This document shows, piece after piece, positions 12,556 to 24,200 of a stretch of DNA of 64,000 nt. Numbering within the stretch: the stretch's first letter is position 1; every line of letters starts with the position of its first letter. Source of the stretch: Haemonchus contortus (Eukaryota; Nematoda; Chromadorea; Rhabditida; Trichostrongylidae); contig LS997565.1 of the NCBI GenBank assembly GCA_000469685.2, forward strand, positions 47,951,836 through 48,015,835, in the 5' to 3' direction. A program made the position numbers and the translations under genes. The notes under the pieces were generated by a model that had not been told where the DNA came from, ran no database searches, and was given only the letters and a program-made list of their open reading frames with translations.

Positions 12556-12729
12556 ATTTCCTGGATAAATGATGCCATGATAGGTGTCCCTCCACTGTCT
12601 CTGATTTTATTTTTGACGGATCTTCGTTACGCTGTTTTCAAGATGTTCTGCAGCGCAGGTGCGCATAATTCGTCGTTCCTGCTAACCGCCCTCCCCTTTA
12701 AGGTGAGAGATTTTCCAAAAGCTTGGTGA
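12556..12729 (+). pseudogene. orphan last exon of a seven-TM receptor
   Basis: After a TTTGTAG acceptor the frame reads SWINDAMIGVPPLSLILFL and continues to a TGA exactly 174 nt later. That is the last-exon length of the receptors at 28096 and 50655. It carries the family signature W-x-N/K-D followed by PP and a TDLRYAV motif after TM7. I find no sister exons between the previous receptor and this point, so this is the remnant of a lost gene copy, or an alternative last exon for receptor A (less likely at 4.8 kb). Confidence 0.75.
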
Positions 12730-13724
12730 ACTGCCGGTTATGGGTCTCCGAAACACTGACATAATATGGGCATGATAAAATCTGAGGCACTGTTCTAGTT
12801 TATCCCTGTCCCAGATTGAATCCTGAACATATCCTGTCGATTATTCTGATGGAAATTCCCAAAAGAATCTAGTAGATACCTGACAATTTGCTCACTTTCA
12901 GCGTTGTATTGTTCCAGATTCTTCTGCCCATGAGTGCACCAGAACCATAAAAACCTTACAACTTACAGCAACTTTTTATTTGTTGCAAGAGCTCTGATAA
13001 GGGAAGGGTACTGGGTTTAAGAGGTCATTCGAGAGGACATATGCAACCACATATGTTTTCAAATACCGATATCAAATCCATATTCCAGATTTACGATAAG
13101 ATTCTGGTTAGGGGCATCTCTTCCATGCGATATGGAATTTCGTCGAGTACGTATTGAGGTTGTATCGCCTTTGGTTCTCCACCTGAGGTACCCAACTTAT
13201 GGCCAATGAACTTCTCAAGCCGCCATTAAGTTTCACTCGCCGGAATAAATAAATATGTGAATCACTACGCCCTTTAGAGTCTCAACACCATTGCTGTGAT
13301 AGGTGTGGCACCAAAGGAATGGTGATAAAAAACAAATTTAATGTATTTTTCAGTGTATGTCGTGGCCAAGAGCAGAGTACACAGTTAAGATATTTTCTTA
13401 CCTCTCTAACCGCTACACTAATTCATAGTGGATGTGGAATTTTGAATGCGGTTTTATGAAACACAATGGTGTACAACAGAAAAAAATCAAACACGGAGTT
13501 TTAGAGTGAAAAATACTATTCAAAAATTATCACTGATAAAGTATCCTTTATATTGATTAAGGTCCAGTCATTGAATGCGCAACGGAATTACACAATAATA
13601 GATAAGGGAATCGGAATAACGTGATAACAGCACTTTCAATCATTTCGGGGTGAATGTTCCCTGTGATTACTAAGCATTGGACCGGCATTGAATCGATACG
13701 CTCCTACGAAAGCCGCAAGTATTC
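12730..13724. other. intergenic stretch before the four-TM gene
   Basis: AT-rich sequence without open frames of note. It ends at the candidate ATG of the four-TM gene. This block is absent from the paralogous segment at 30 kb. Confidence 0.45.
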
Positions 13725-16207
13725 ATGCCTTCTTATGTTCCAAGAAATCACTTTCTAAATGCTATCGATAGCAAATTCACTATATTTTCCTTAGATGTGG
13801 CAAGGGTAAGTTTAGCGCTGGGAATATTTCAGAATACATATTTCTTCAAAACCTGTTGTTTCAGTACGTGGAAGCACGTACTCTTCTTAATGTGCCCGAG
13901 AGACAGTGGAAGTTATTTACTGTACTCGTGTATACTCACATAGCCGCTGCTGTAGGACTGTGCGTAAGTGAAAATTCAATCGTATTTGTTCCATTCAAAA
14001 CTGATTTTATTTTTTATTTTTATCACTATCACTTTTTTTATCACTTTCGCTCTTCTTAACGTTGTCGCCAAATTTCCCCGAGATCGTGATGGAAGTAAAT
14101 AGGTTCTTTCCAAATTTACCTATGTACCTTTTTGCTATACGGTGAAAACAAACAAGGGCTTTAATGGTTCCCGTTTGACAAAACATTCTATGAACGGCGT
14201 AATTATGTCTTTGAGTGAACCCTCCCATGTAGAGCTCCACATGGGAGAACTCACTCAAAGTCCAGGGATTGGGTGAGACCCTTCACTTGTGGGCGAGTTT
14301 TGATCTAGATTGTCAAGCTAGGCAGATGGAAATGAATTTTCATTGCAGGTTTCAGGTATTATTTGCTTTTGTTTTGGAATGGTTCACTCCTCACTTTACA
14401 CTGAAGTTAGCTGCAGCAATGGCGTCAACTTTTTTATTCCCTTCATAAACGTGGTTAGTGGTTTTTCCATAAATAATCTGGAAGATCAAATTAGGAAGAT
14501 TAAACGATTAAGTTGGGAGTCCTCTGACTCGTATGTATAGCAATCTACTCCTGATTATCATTGATTATTCTGTCATATATTTACTTGGTGCAGTCAAGCA
14601 GGATCTCGACAATGTGGGTGATAAAGAGCACAGTGTCTCAGAAGCGCAAGCACTTCGAGTCCTAAGCAAGGCCGAATTCTTGAAAATACCCTGCTGCCCT
14701 CGCCATAAGATAATTTCTTGGTCCATAAAGCGCCCTACAATTGTTAGGATTATGAGTTGAAGCACATCCACCTACCTTTTGTTACTTAAAGTTTTGGGAG
14801 GTCCATGTCATTGAGGACTTGCTAGCAGTGAACAGCCTCGAGTGTTCTAAATTCAAAAAAGTCCCAAAACCTCTTCGTAATTCCAAGCAGAGGAGAGAAG
14901 TTATATTCTGTTACATAAGGTTGAGCTTTACAATCGAACCCTGCTTCAGGTATCTTCATTCGCTGGTCTGGTAGCAATCAGGGCACTTCATTTGACTTGG
15001 CCAGCTTTCGTGCATGTCGTGACGCTTTTAGTAGCTTTTCCTTCATTGCTGATAGTGGCCACGGTGACTTATATTGAAGCAGACATGTAAGTAAAATTGC
15101 ATATAGAAATCTCGAATGAAAGGTTCCATGTCCATCTAGCTGTAGGAAATAGTTCCGCTCCCACATTCACCCACATGAGGGACACTAAATTCCTCATGTC
15201 AACACTTGGGTATGCTTTTCAATATTTACAATTGCCTTTCCTTTCCGAATCAGCCTTTCGTTAAAGTCGGAGTTAATGTCACAGTCGAAGTTGAAGGGAA
15301 CTCGAGTTCATACTCTGGGCTGCTGCATTTTGTACCTAGAAAATGTCGTGAATAAAATGATCTTATTTATATTTATCTTGGGCACCTTCTAAATGAAGTA
15401 CGTAAGAAAAAATGAAGATGAAGTTTGCAGTTGATTCTGATTCCTTCACAGATGGTATAAACAAGCTAACGGTACTCCTGAGCCTATTCCTGCTGAAGTT
15501 ACGTATACGAACTGGGCGAAAATTTTTGCTGATCTTGACGTACTTATTGCATTCGTTGTTCTCCTGAATAGTACGTTCTCTCATACTTCATTCACATTTA
15601 ATTTTATGAAAACATCAATTTGCTAGTTGTTCAATGGTGCTACCCATACCTTCATTGAATCTCTTGTGTTCTACGTACTTCGGGACAAGTGGCGGAGGCA
15701 TAGCTGGCTAACAAATGGTTTAAATCAGTAGGCCAGTCTCGTCTACTGGACCGCAGGACTAGATCAGTTTGGTACTTACAATTTCAGCGCCTGATTTGCT
15801 AACCGATATGACAGGAAAAACCTAACTTAAGCAGAGTACTGGGGATTTTTTAGGCGCACCTGTCACCTCGAGATGATAAACAGCTGTTTGGTTAGGGTAA
15901 CCTCCTGTGAAAGGACTCTATGGGTTACTACAGTGTATTCAGCATCTACAGGTTTTCTACTTTATTTTCACATCGGTTTTGCCCCCTTCCCACCAACCCC
16001 ACTGGACTCCCTGCTTTTTTTCTTCGACCCGTAGACCGTAGAACCAAGTTTCTATTATAGCGCAAGCTACAATATCTTTTTGAGGAAGATTTTTTAGGCA
16101 AACACAGACGATATTATACCTCATCTCTTTTAGTTGTTATCATTGGAGGAGAAGTTATGGTGTACTTGAAGTACTGGTTTTTGAAGATGGATCGAACGTC
16201 ATTCTAA
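13725..16207 (+). CDS. unrecognised four-TM membrane protein, 204 aa, six exons
   Basis: Exons inferred from splice signals are 13725-13805, 13865-13963, 14349-14453, 14950-15086, 15452-15570 and 16134-16207. They total 615 nt and join in frame to a TAA. The product starts MPSYVPRNHFLNAIDSK and has hydrophobic segments at about residues 44-70, 87-107, 112-137 and 170-190. A 30-residue loop before TM4 carries an N-x-T site (NGT near residue 147), and a basic end reads KMDRTSF. Two cysteines lie in the TM1-TM2 loop. Topology resembles tetraspan or MARVEL-type proteins, but I see no CCG motif or other family signature. The gene lies between receptor loci on the same strand. A broken copy of the last two exons sits at 30229-31460. 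Splice phases (0,0,0,2,1) are all compatible. Function unknown. Confidence 0.72.
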
Positions 16208-16665
16208 AGTCATGTACTCGTTGAGTTACTCGCAGTCACATACCGTACACAACAAAGGGAGAGGTAGGGTAAACATTGAAGATTGCGATAATGCTGATTT
16301 TTATGTACCTTTCCCCTTTAATGGTGTTCACGAGCATTGATATGTGAATCTGTTTTTCCCCAACTGCTTGAAGCACCAGTGTAAGAGCCCAAAGGACTGG
16401 CTGCGTTCTGTAAATACATGTATAGTTTACTATAATGTAATTCTGATGATCAATGTGGATGACGTTCTCCTGGATTTTGCCCTTTCCGCAGTAGCTATAC
16501 CTTCTTTGGAAGTGGTGATTGTATTTATTGTTCAATTATTGGTAATAGCTGATCAACGAATAAGGTTATTCGATAAATCTTGTTCTATTACAACCTGTGT
16601 GGCGTGCTCTTTTTTCAAATCAAAACATATCTTACTTCTTCATGGTAGGATATCTCGGCTGTATT
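16208..16665. other. 3' flank of the four-TM gene
   Basis: No gene. This stretch is recognisably duplicated at about 31459-31880 (shared TACATGTATA and GATGTGGATGAC stretches), so it belongs to the segmental duplication. The open frames on both strands have no motifs. Confidence 0.5.
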
Positions 16666-17332
16666 AAAGCACAATTCACGATAAAACTGGTTGCCAAGTT
16701 CTTCCCCTGAAGATACCTCGTGGCCCTCAAGGGTCACAAGAAGGACGCTGTTGGGTTCCGAAACCCAACAGCTAGGGCATAGTAATAGCCCCCTTACCGG
16801 ATCACCCGGACATCCCGGGCCTCGATCGATGCTATGCGCGAGACGAGTGTCGAGGCGATACAGATTGCAATATTCGTTGTAGGACCCAGACACAATCAGC
16901 TGATCGCAGAAGAATGAGACGATATTTCTCAACCATTATCTGTTATTCTTTTTGCTGCAGCGATCCCTTCTTTAATTTCTACCTCATAGAGGCTGAAAAT
17001 GATGAGCTGCTTTTGCTGTTACTAGGGTTTTTATATTTATTTATGCTTATAGGTGAATGAATTGTTGCTTAACATAGTCAGTTATTTGCACAAGGACCCA
17101 CAAGTACGCAATGATCCACACTGTACAGCTCGTCCGAATCTTCTTCGTTCTTCCGCCTCATTTTTCTTCATTTTTCTGGACACATTTTCGTTCAGTCCCT
17201 TTTTTAATGATTTTTCGGAGCTTTTTTAACTTTGGAAACACCGATTCATGCAGTTTCTTCGCCTTCATCGCACTATTTTCCATTTCTCGTCATAAACTGT
17301 GTTACCCAAAATTATCGCTAAGTGTGCCTTTA
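16666..17332. mobile_element. long TIR element with ACAATTCACGATAA end
   Basis: The left end AAAGCACAATTCACGATAAA and right end AATTATCGCTAAGTGTGCC are inverted copies of the terminal repeat used by the MITEs at 49790 and 60402. The internal 620 bases match the reverse complement of 26342-26991 (shared GCGATGAAGGCGAAGAA and TTATTTATGCTTATAGG). No transposase frame is visible. Confidence 0.75.
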
Positions 17333-17884
17333 AGTTCACTCAGCCGATGGAAATCATCAGTGAAGTTTTTTGCTACTGCTATAGAGATACCATCCCGTGA
17401 CCGCTCCTTGAGAAGCCAACTAGAATCACTACGGTACACATGAGGGCTTGTCTTTAACAACAAATCAGAAATCATGAAAAAAGATCCAGCTGCGTACGAA
17501 AATCTGTTACAATTTGTTACGCTTGGTGGTGCTGGCGACAATCGTAGAGGCACTACAATCGTTGTAAGCATTACCGATGGTCTCCGGTTGATGGCGCGAT
17601 CCCTTTGAGTTGGCAGTGTATCCTTAAGAACATTTAAACTACAACTTAACTTCCTTGTTTTCATATAAAAACATTTTCAAAAGCAATTTTCGTTGCTATC
17701 CTACAACGAACATTCTAGATACAATCAGATAACCACGTGCAGATGCCTTCACTGTTTTTCAAACTGTCAACAGGAATCTGAATTGCCCTGTTGGTCTTTC
17801 AGTCTTCAGCAGCTTTCATCGACCTAGTGATTTCTTTTCTATTGAAAAGGAATAAGGATAAAATCTTCGGGAGCTAATCTATGC
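17333..17884. other. duplicated non-coding stretch
   Basis: No gene is supported. Part of it (17500-17860) matches 32530-32830, including GGTGGTGCTGGCGACAATCG and the GTATCCTTAA stretch. Confidence 0.5.
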
Positions 17885-18235
17885 TGTCTGAGGACCGCCG
17901 CACACGACTCGCATTTTCTGCATCCAGACTTCAACGATTTATCCGTCCTTCCGTCCTACCTTCCGTCCTTCTTCCCTCCGTCCGCCCTTCCTTCCCTCCG
18001 TCCGTCCATCCGTCCGTCGTCCGTCCGTCCGTCCAACCGTCCGTCCGTCCGTCCGTCCTTCCGGCGAGTTGCGGTCGCATTGCGTGCGTGCGACGGCTGC
18101 CTAGCCTTTGCAGGCACGTGATCCAGTGATCCAGCGTTGTGAACAAGTGGTTAGGGCTGCCTGGCACGCAACGCAACCGCACGCGCCGGAAGGACGGACG
18201 GACGTCAAAGTCTGAAAGCAGCCATTCAAAATCGT
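17885..18235. mobile_element. foldback-like element FB3 with CCGT tetranucleotide core
   Basis: The tips CTGCATCCAGACTTCAACG on the left and GTCAAAGTCTGAAAGCAG on the right are inverted relatives of the GCTGCTTTCA tips of FB1. The left half is packed with CCGT and CCTT tetranucleotides (17941-18062). The right half contains ACGCAACCGCACGCGCCGG and GGACGGACGGACG, the complement of the left repeats. It is imperfect and probably expanded by slippage. Confidence 0.6.
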
Positions 18236-19742
18236 AGTGGCGTGTTGAATGAGTGAGTAGCCCTTACAGTGACGCGTTTTCTAGCCGATGTTCAAGTCAG
18301 TGCTTCTATCCTCCCAGACGAAGTACGCCCGAACATGCAATTCCGACCCTCTCCTGGCATCTTTTCAAGGATTTGAGCCTCTTATATACTCAAGACTGAA
18401 ATGAAATCAAGTCAACATATGACTGAAATAGATGCTGCTGAATCAAAAATGTGAGAATAGACTAAACGAACTTCTCATATAATCCACTCTTGTGAAGGTG
18501 CATTATTTGCAGATTGATGCCCTAAATTGGTACTCACCTACAATAACCAAGCCTTTCATCTGTCCGGGGTTGATTGGTATGAGGTCGCATACCGAAATGG
18601 GATCGTTGCTTTGGCTTTGTTGCTTTGTTTATGCAAACTTTATTCAATGTAAAATTACCTTGCCGTATGTGGAAAAAAATCAGGAAACACAAATAAATAT
18701 ACTTGGTGAGAAAATCCACATTTCTTACCAAGTATATTTATTTTTCAGAATCCAATTTTTGTTAATAGCACTTCGTTGACCACGTTGAGTAGCCATACAT
18801 GTAGATGCTGACTTATGTACGCGCTATTGTAGTAGCTGTTGCTTGCTCAAAATGCATGACCTAAGCACTGCTAGGACCAATTTTAACAAATGATACGCTG
18901 AACTTACTTCCCTTTGCTTGCAATAATCATGGTATTCTACATATCCGTGTTTCTAATAATGGAGGCTCAAATGTATTGGCTCGCAACACATTAGTTTTCA
19001 AATATCTCATTCGTTCTATCAAAGTATTTTCTTAAGAAGGCTTCTAATTGAGGTATCTTATTAATATAGGTATTAAGGAGTATTATTATTATATTAAGTT
19101 ATTAAGGTATCACGTTCCGTACGAACTTGTTGAACTCTTGTGGCTGAACTGCAAATTTTCTTTTTTCATTCCGAAATGTGAGCAAGGATGTGCCACATCG
19201 TATCGTCCTATCATATCGTATCGTCACCACCTAACAGGGCCGTTTCCATCCGAAGTTAGGGGTTCCGCTACCAATAGCCGAGATGGCCACAAACCAGCAT
19301 GTGAACTCTTAAGTGTAGACATTCCAGAATGTATTTTGCAAAAAAGATAAGTTCTGCTCAGACGATGAAGCGGACTTCTTCATCTAGAAGCGTAGATCTA
19401 TCATACAAACAATTGTGCAATATAGTTTCAGGATCCTATGACGTGTTGTGGGTACAGAGGGATGCTTTTCAGGAGGATGTTGTTCCACCCGTCATGGATG
19501 GGATAAAACCATTTTTCCGCTATTGCATTTTATAATTTCTGTGAATGATATTTATCGAAAGGTGCTCCTCACAATATAATTTGCAGTTCCTTGTTGGGTA
19601 GGATTTCAGCCGAAGAGTAGCAAGTTGTTTTGTTGAAGTCAGTCACTCCCTATGATTTCTCTAGCTAGGTCTCGAATATACTGTTTCTACAGCTGTTACT
19701 GTTCGAATACTTCTCGCCACCTACATCTACTGTTTTCATAGG
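18236..19742. other. gene-free stretch with SINE remnant and hairpin
   Basis: 18285-18360 resembles a decayed antisense SINE (GTCAGTGCTTCTATCCTCCCAGACGA). The rest holds a hairpin at 18691 and otherwise AT-rich DNA. No gene is supported. Confidence 0.5.
18691..18743. repeat. 17 bp perfect inverted repeat
   Basis: AAATAAATATACTTGGT is followed 19 bases later by its exact reverse complement. This gives an AT-rich hairpin of unknown role. Confidence 0.8.
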
Positions 19743-20310
19743 AATCCTCTCACACTGTGGAGATCGACGCTTTTTGAACGCTCTTGCGCAAGCTGGAGTT
19801 GATCCCGCCTACGTCCACTTGCTCGAGCAGTGCTTTTCAAGCTCATCAACATCCATCCAGTTGTTCGAGCGAAAGCTGAAGATTCCAGTTGGGAAGGGGG
19901 TGCGACAAGGAGATACTGTATCTCAGAAGCTTCTCACGGCTGCGTTACAGTATGTGATGTTGAACTTCGACTGGGAAGAAAGGGGATATCCCGTCAATGG
20001 CAAAACGTCAACAACCTCCGCTCCGCCGATGATATCGTCTTGATATCTAGCAGCGCAGCTGAAATGGAAAAGATGGTCAACGAACTAAATGCGGTAAGCC
20101 GGCGGATAGGCTTGGAGATGAATATGTCCAAAACGCAATCAATGGTTTACAAGTGGTGCGATACGGGAACAATAAGTTTAGAGGGAAAAGCCCTGCAAAG
20201 AGCTGGATCCCAGGTGTATCTGGGAATAGAGCTGAAAATGATGAACAATATCATTCGGGAACTAAATCGGAGATGCTGCATGGTCAGTTTTTGGTTCAAT
20301 CCGTGAATGA
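19743..20310 (+). mobile_element. 5'-truncated RTE-type non-LTR retrotransposon fragment
   Basis: Reverse transcriptase palm sequence is visible. GKGVRQGDTVSQKLLTAALQ is in one frame. After a shift near 20000, NLRSADDIVLISSSAAEMEK continues, with GLEMNMSKTQSM in the next frame. The KGVRQGD and ADD(I/V)VL motifs with the downstream NxxKT block are typical of RTE-clade elements. One frameshift and an F-to-S change before ADD show it is dead. It lacks the endonuclease and everything upstream of the palm. Confidence 0.85.
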
Positions 20311-21278
20311 CAGACCAGGTAAGCGATTAATCGAGTACTCCTTGTTTATGGATTCGAACAAGAATTTATGACCTGCCGTAGAATTACCTTCACTTGTGTC
20401 GCTGAAACGATTTTGCCTTCGAAAATTGCTCTGGGACGAGATAGCAATAAGTGGAAAGCCGTGCATCTGAGCGTAAGAAGGACACGGAGGATCCCAAAAA
20501 CTAGCTGGAAGAGCTTCTCTGGTGTAGTGGTGCAACAGTATTGAGCCGTTCCCATTTACTCCAACAAAATCCTACATTTTCGCATCATATCTGAACAAGG
20601 ACTCTATGGGAAACAAATAAGAAGGCAAACCATATGATAGTTTGCATCTCCTCGTTGAAGTAGAAATCCCCGATGCTGGAGTTGAACTCTCGCAGTTTGC
20701 GGACCGGTTTTGCCCTACCTTTTCAAAGCTATGAAAGCTCTCTTAAAAAAATAGAAAAGCTAGAGTTGGTTCTAACATTTGGATAAGATATTGAAAGGTC
20801 AGAAAGTAATTAAAGAGTAAAAGGTCAAAAGCTAAGTGAACTACTAATTATCATAAAGAAGAAACAGTACTGTTGGAAATGGGTATGCTCGCTTGTGATG
20901 CATATTGTAAATGCTCGGAACAGATTCAGGTCTCCTCAGCTTCTGTCAGTGTTCGGGTTGAACGATTTCCTCCTGAAGGAACCAATCTCCTATTTACTCT
21001 TCACCACAGAAGTCGAATGTTGCACCTATGGCCAATGCATCTGCTCTAATTTTTTTGTGGCTGTCGGCCTACACGACAACCTGCATGATGTCTTTTATTT
21101 GTTAGGATGTTGTTATACTACAAGCCACATCCCAACATTGAATTTCCGAGCTACAAAACTATTAACTCTGTTAGGCTTTGATCTGCTCTCGTCTTGATTT
21201 GTTTGAAGAGGTTATAAATCAATTTTATGATGATCTAGGAAAAATTCACTATTTGAAGAAACGCCATCCATTCCAACT
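20311..21278. other. intergenic stretch upstream of receptor C
   Basis: No gene is supported. An open frame at 20895-21197 is hydrophobic in places but has no receptor motif and no splice context. Confidence 0.45.
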
Positions 21279-24200
21279 ATGTTAAACGTGGCACAAACAA
21301 TTGTGGAAGTTTCAATCGCTATTGTCTACATTGCTGTGATGTTTGCCATTGTAACATCAAAATCGAAGACCTTCAAGAATGCTTTTTTTCTAATTTTCGT
21401 GGCTACAGGTATGGTGCTCCTCATTTCGTTGCGTTTAGCATCTAAATGGGGCTTCTGGCATCACTGCGCCAGTCACTTAAACCACGCCGTAAGGAGTCAT
21501 GACTGAAACAACTGATGGGCTCAAATACAGCAGTCGAAGAAGTTGAGTGACCTTTCCAAGAAACCCATACATAAACCCTCGAAATGGCACCCATTTGAGT
21601 TCTGGAGGGGCACCCATTTTTTTCTCTGGATGGCTACTGGGCCTACTCCTGGGCACACTACCAATTCAGTGAAACAAGTGTGCACGCGGTAATTTGCTCC
21701 AATACAAGATTTACCTAGATGACCTACTCCGTCCATTTCTTTGGTTGCCAACTGCTGACTAGAGCATGGTTTAGACCATTTCCCGAGCTCATGATTCGCT
21801 CAACTTAGAGTTTCGAGCATTCACAAAAAGTCGATTGTATAGGGCAAATCTTTTTGGCCCAGAGAATAAGGGTTCCACTGGGATACGCTATTTAGTCCCT
21901 ATTACGAATTCTCGTTTTTAACAAACGACAAAACAGATGGCAGGGCAGAATTGGTGTAGTGGTAAGTGATGCACCATCACCCATGCACCGTCCCGGGAAC
22001 GGATCCCAGACCGATATCCTCCTTAGACCAAAGGCCTTCCATTGCTTCAGGGTAGGGTAATGGATCCGGACCCGTGTCGAATACGGATGCGCATTCTTCA
22101 GACGAGATTGACGGGCCCAAGGAGGAGAAAGACCTTCATTCAGACATCGCAAAACAGATGTCATCTCACTTTGTAGATTAGTAAAGAGTCAGTGAGAATA
22201 TGCCCAATGGAATGGAATTGTAAAAGGAATGAAATAAGATTTACACTTCTCTTGATTCCTTAATAATAAAATGCAGTCCAAATGCAGCCGTCATTTGTTA
22301 TCTTCCACCCATCTCTAAATTTTTTCGCAGGTTCTGCAGATGTAACGTCGCTTCTAGCGAATAGTTTCATACGAGCAAACCGTCAGGCTGATCTGGGAAT
22401 AGAATTCAAATATATTGTCCTATTCTGCATAGTAGTTGGGGGTATGTCATATGTCGCACATATGGTCGGAAATGTGCTCATCGCTATCAACCGCTTCTCA
22501 GCTCTCTGCCTCATGCAAAGATATGATAAGGTTCCTTTGTTATCAATTTTATCATTTTTTTGCACTATTTGACGATTACATGAAGAGGGAGGAAAACAGG
22601 AAATCGAATACGACCAGGGGAGCGTGATCGAGCTTTAAAATGAGTCGCTCTCACTTTCCAGATTTGGTCTCGAAAAAATGTCTGGATCACAATAGGGGTC
22701 CAATATTCCGTGGCCTTTCTTGCTTGTATTCATATAGCGACAGCAGATTTGATCTACATTGAAAATGCTGATGGAACTTATACGTACAAGAGCATAGAAA
22801 AACAGGCCGATCAGGTAAGCTTTCAAACCACTTGTTTATGAGCTCAACATCATACCATCATTTAGAGGTGCAAGTAGAAGAAAAGTAAGTTTGTCATTTT
22901 TGTCGACGTTAATTAAGCAAGTCTTAATAAGCTCGCTCTTTTCGCTGGTGAATGGTACGGCAGTGGTGAGACACCTTGATGAAGCAACTTCCACTGAAAT
23001 TGAGTTGTGTCAAAGAACTAACCAAGTGAGCAGACCCATATCTCAGCCGTCATTTAGCATGCAAATGCATAAAAATAACAAAACCAGATAAGATTAATTA
23101 TAAAATCAGACGTCAGATTGCAAAGGATTAAAGTATACAAGATGGTTAAGAGCAGTTCGAAAAAAACTGGATAGTACTCCGTTCCGATCTGGAGCTTGTT
23201 CCATGGTATTGTTTATAACACTTTCATTCAAGTCTGTAAACCAAAAATGATACGCGCGGTGAACCCCTAGTGTAGTTCCATTGACATGAAAATAAGCTGC
23301 TCTGACAGTTCGCGACGATTTCGGTGTGGTTAGCTAGCTCAAGACGAATAATGTAAGTGATAGCCAGGAATGGTGCAGAAGTTGTGAAGATAACTCGAAG
23401 ACTGGCGTATTCAGGAAATTATAAGATTTCAAGAAAGTAGTAAAAGTAGGGGATGACCGAGAACTCAACGACAAATGTTGCATGGATGGGGTTCTAAGTC
23501 GAGCTGTTCATATGTGTGAGCCATTGCGTACAGCTGGCTACAGTAAGCTGCCTGCGTGTAATGTGTGTGTCGCGGTGTGAATGATGCAAATTCTACAGCC
23601 TCTAGAATGACACGAATCCATCTTGAGTGTGTACGTCGGCTCACCCTTCAGGAAATCTTTATTATGCCCCACTAAGGCAGGCTTTCAAGCTGACAGCGTT
23701 CCTTGTGCTATCCTCGGTGTCGCAGATTCATCCTAAGGAGCAACCTCAGATTTTACCATAAAGTCTCGAAAGTATTGTAGCAGTCGCTGAAAGATGTGAG
23801 CAAGGTTCAGGTCAACACAAAGCAACAACAAGTCTTTATACTGCGCAGAGGATGTTCTGGCCTGTCGGCTTAAAATTTTTCTGCTAATTTTTGCGCATTT
23901 TTTCCAAATTCTACACTTGCTTAAGATGTATAGGGCTCATCAGTACACTATAGCATGTGTTCTTCGTGTCATGTTAAACATTACAGATTGCGAGAATTAT
24001 GTATTTCGTAGAATGGACCATGATCGACTTTCTCTTAATCTCGGCATAGCTGAACTTGTCACTTGAGATGTTTTGAGCCCTTCCGAGATTCACAACTTTT
24101 ATACAGCTTACGTTTCGGCCTCTTCGCCTTCTTCAGAGCCTGAAAGCCGAAAAACAATTTGAGATTGGTCCTCACATAGGCCTAGACAATACTTGAAACA

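Larger units (their letters stand above)
11880..18480. repeat. segmental duplication, copy 1
   Basis: Blocks here match 29760-33110 in the same order and orientation. They are 11880-12460 with 29760-30030, 15300-15850 with 30060-30650, 16050-16660 with 31330-31880, and 17490-18480 with 32530-33110. The copies are clearly diverged. Copy 1 alone carries the first four exons of the four-TM gene and the 12556 receptor exon, plus two foldback elements. Confidence 0.75.

Noticed and set aside
12556..12729. Orphan exon as the true last exon of receptor A
   Set aside because: Receptor A has its own last exon at 7565. Skipping 4.8 kb with several repeats is less simple than a lost gene copy.
17941..18062. 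Regular short repeats considered as a CRISPR or minisatellite
   Set aside because: They are slipped CCGT/CCTT tetranucleotides without unique spacers, in a eukaryotic context.
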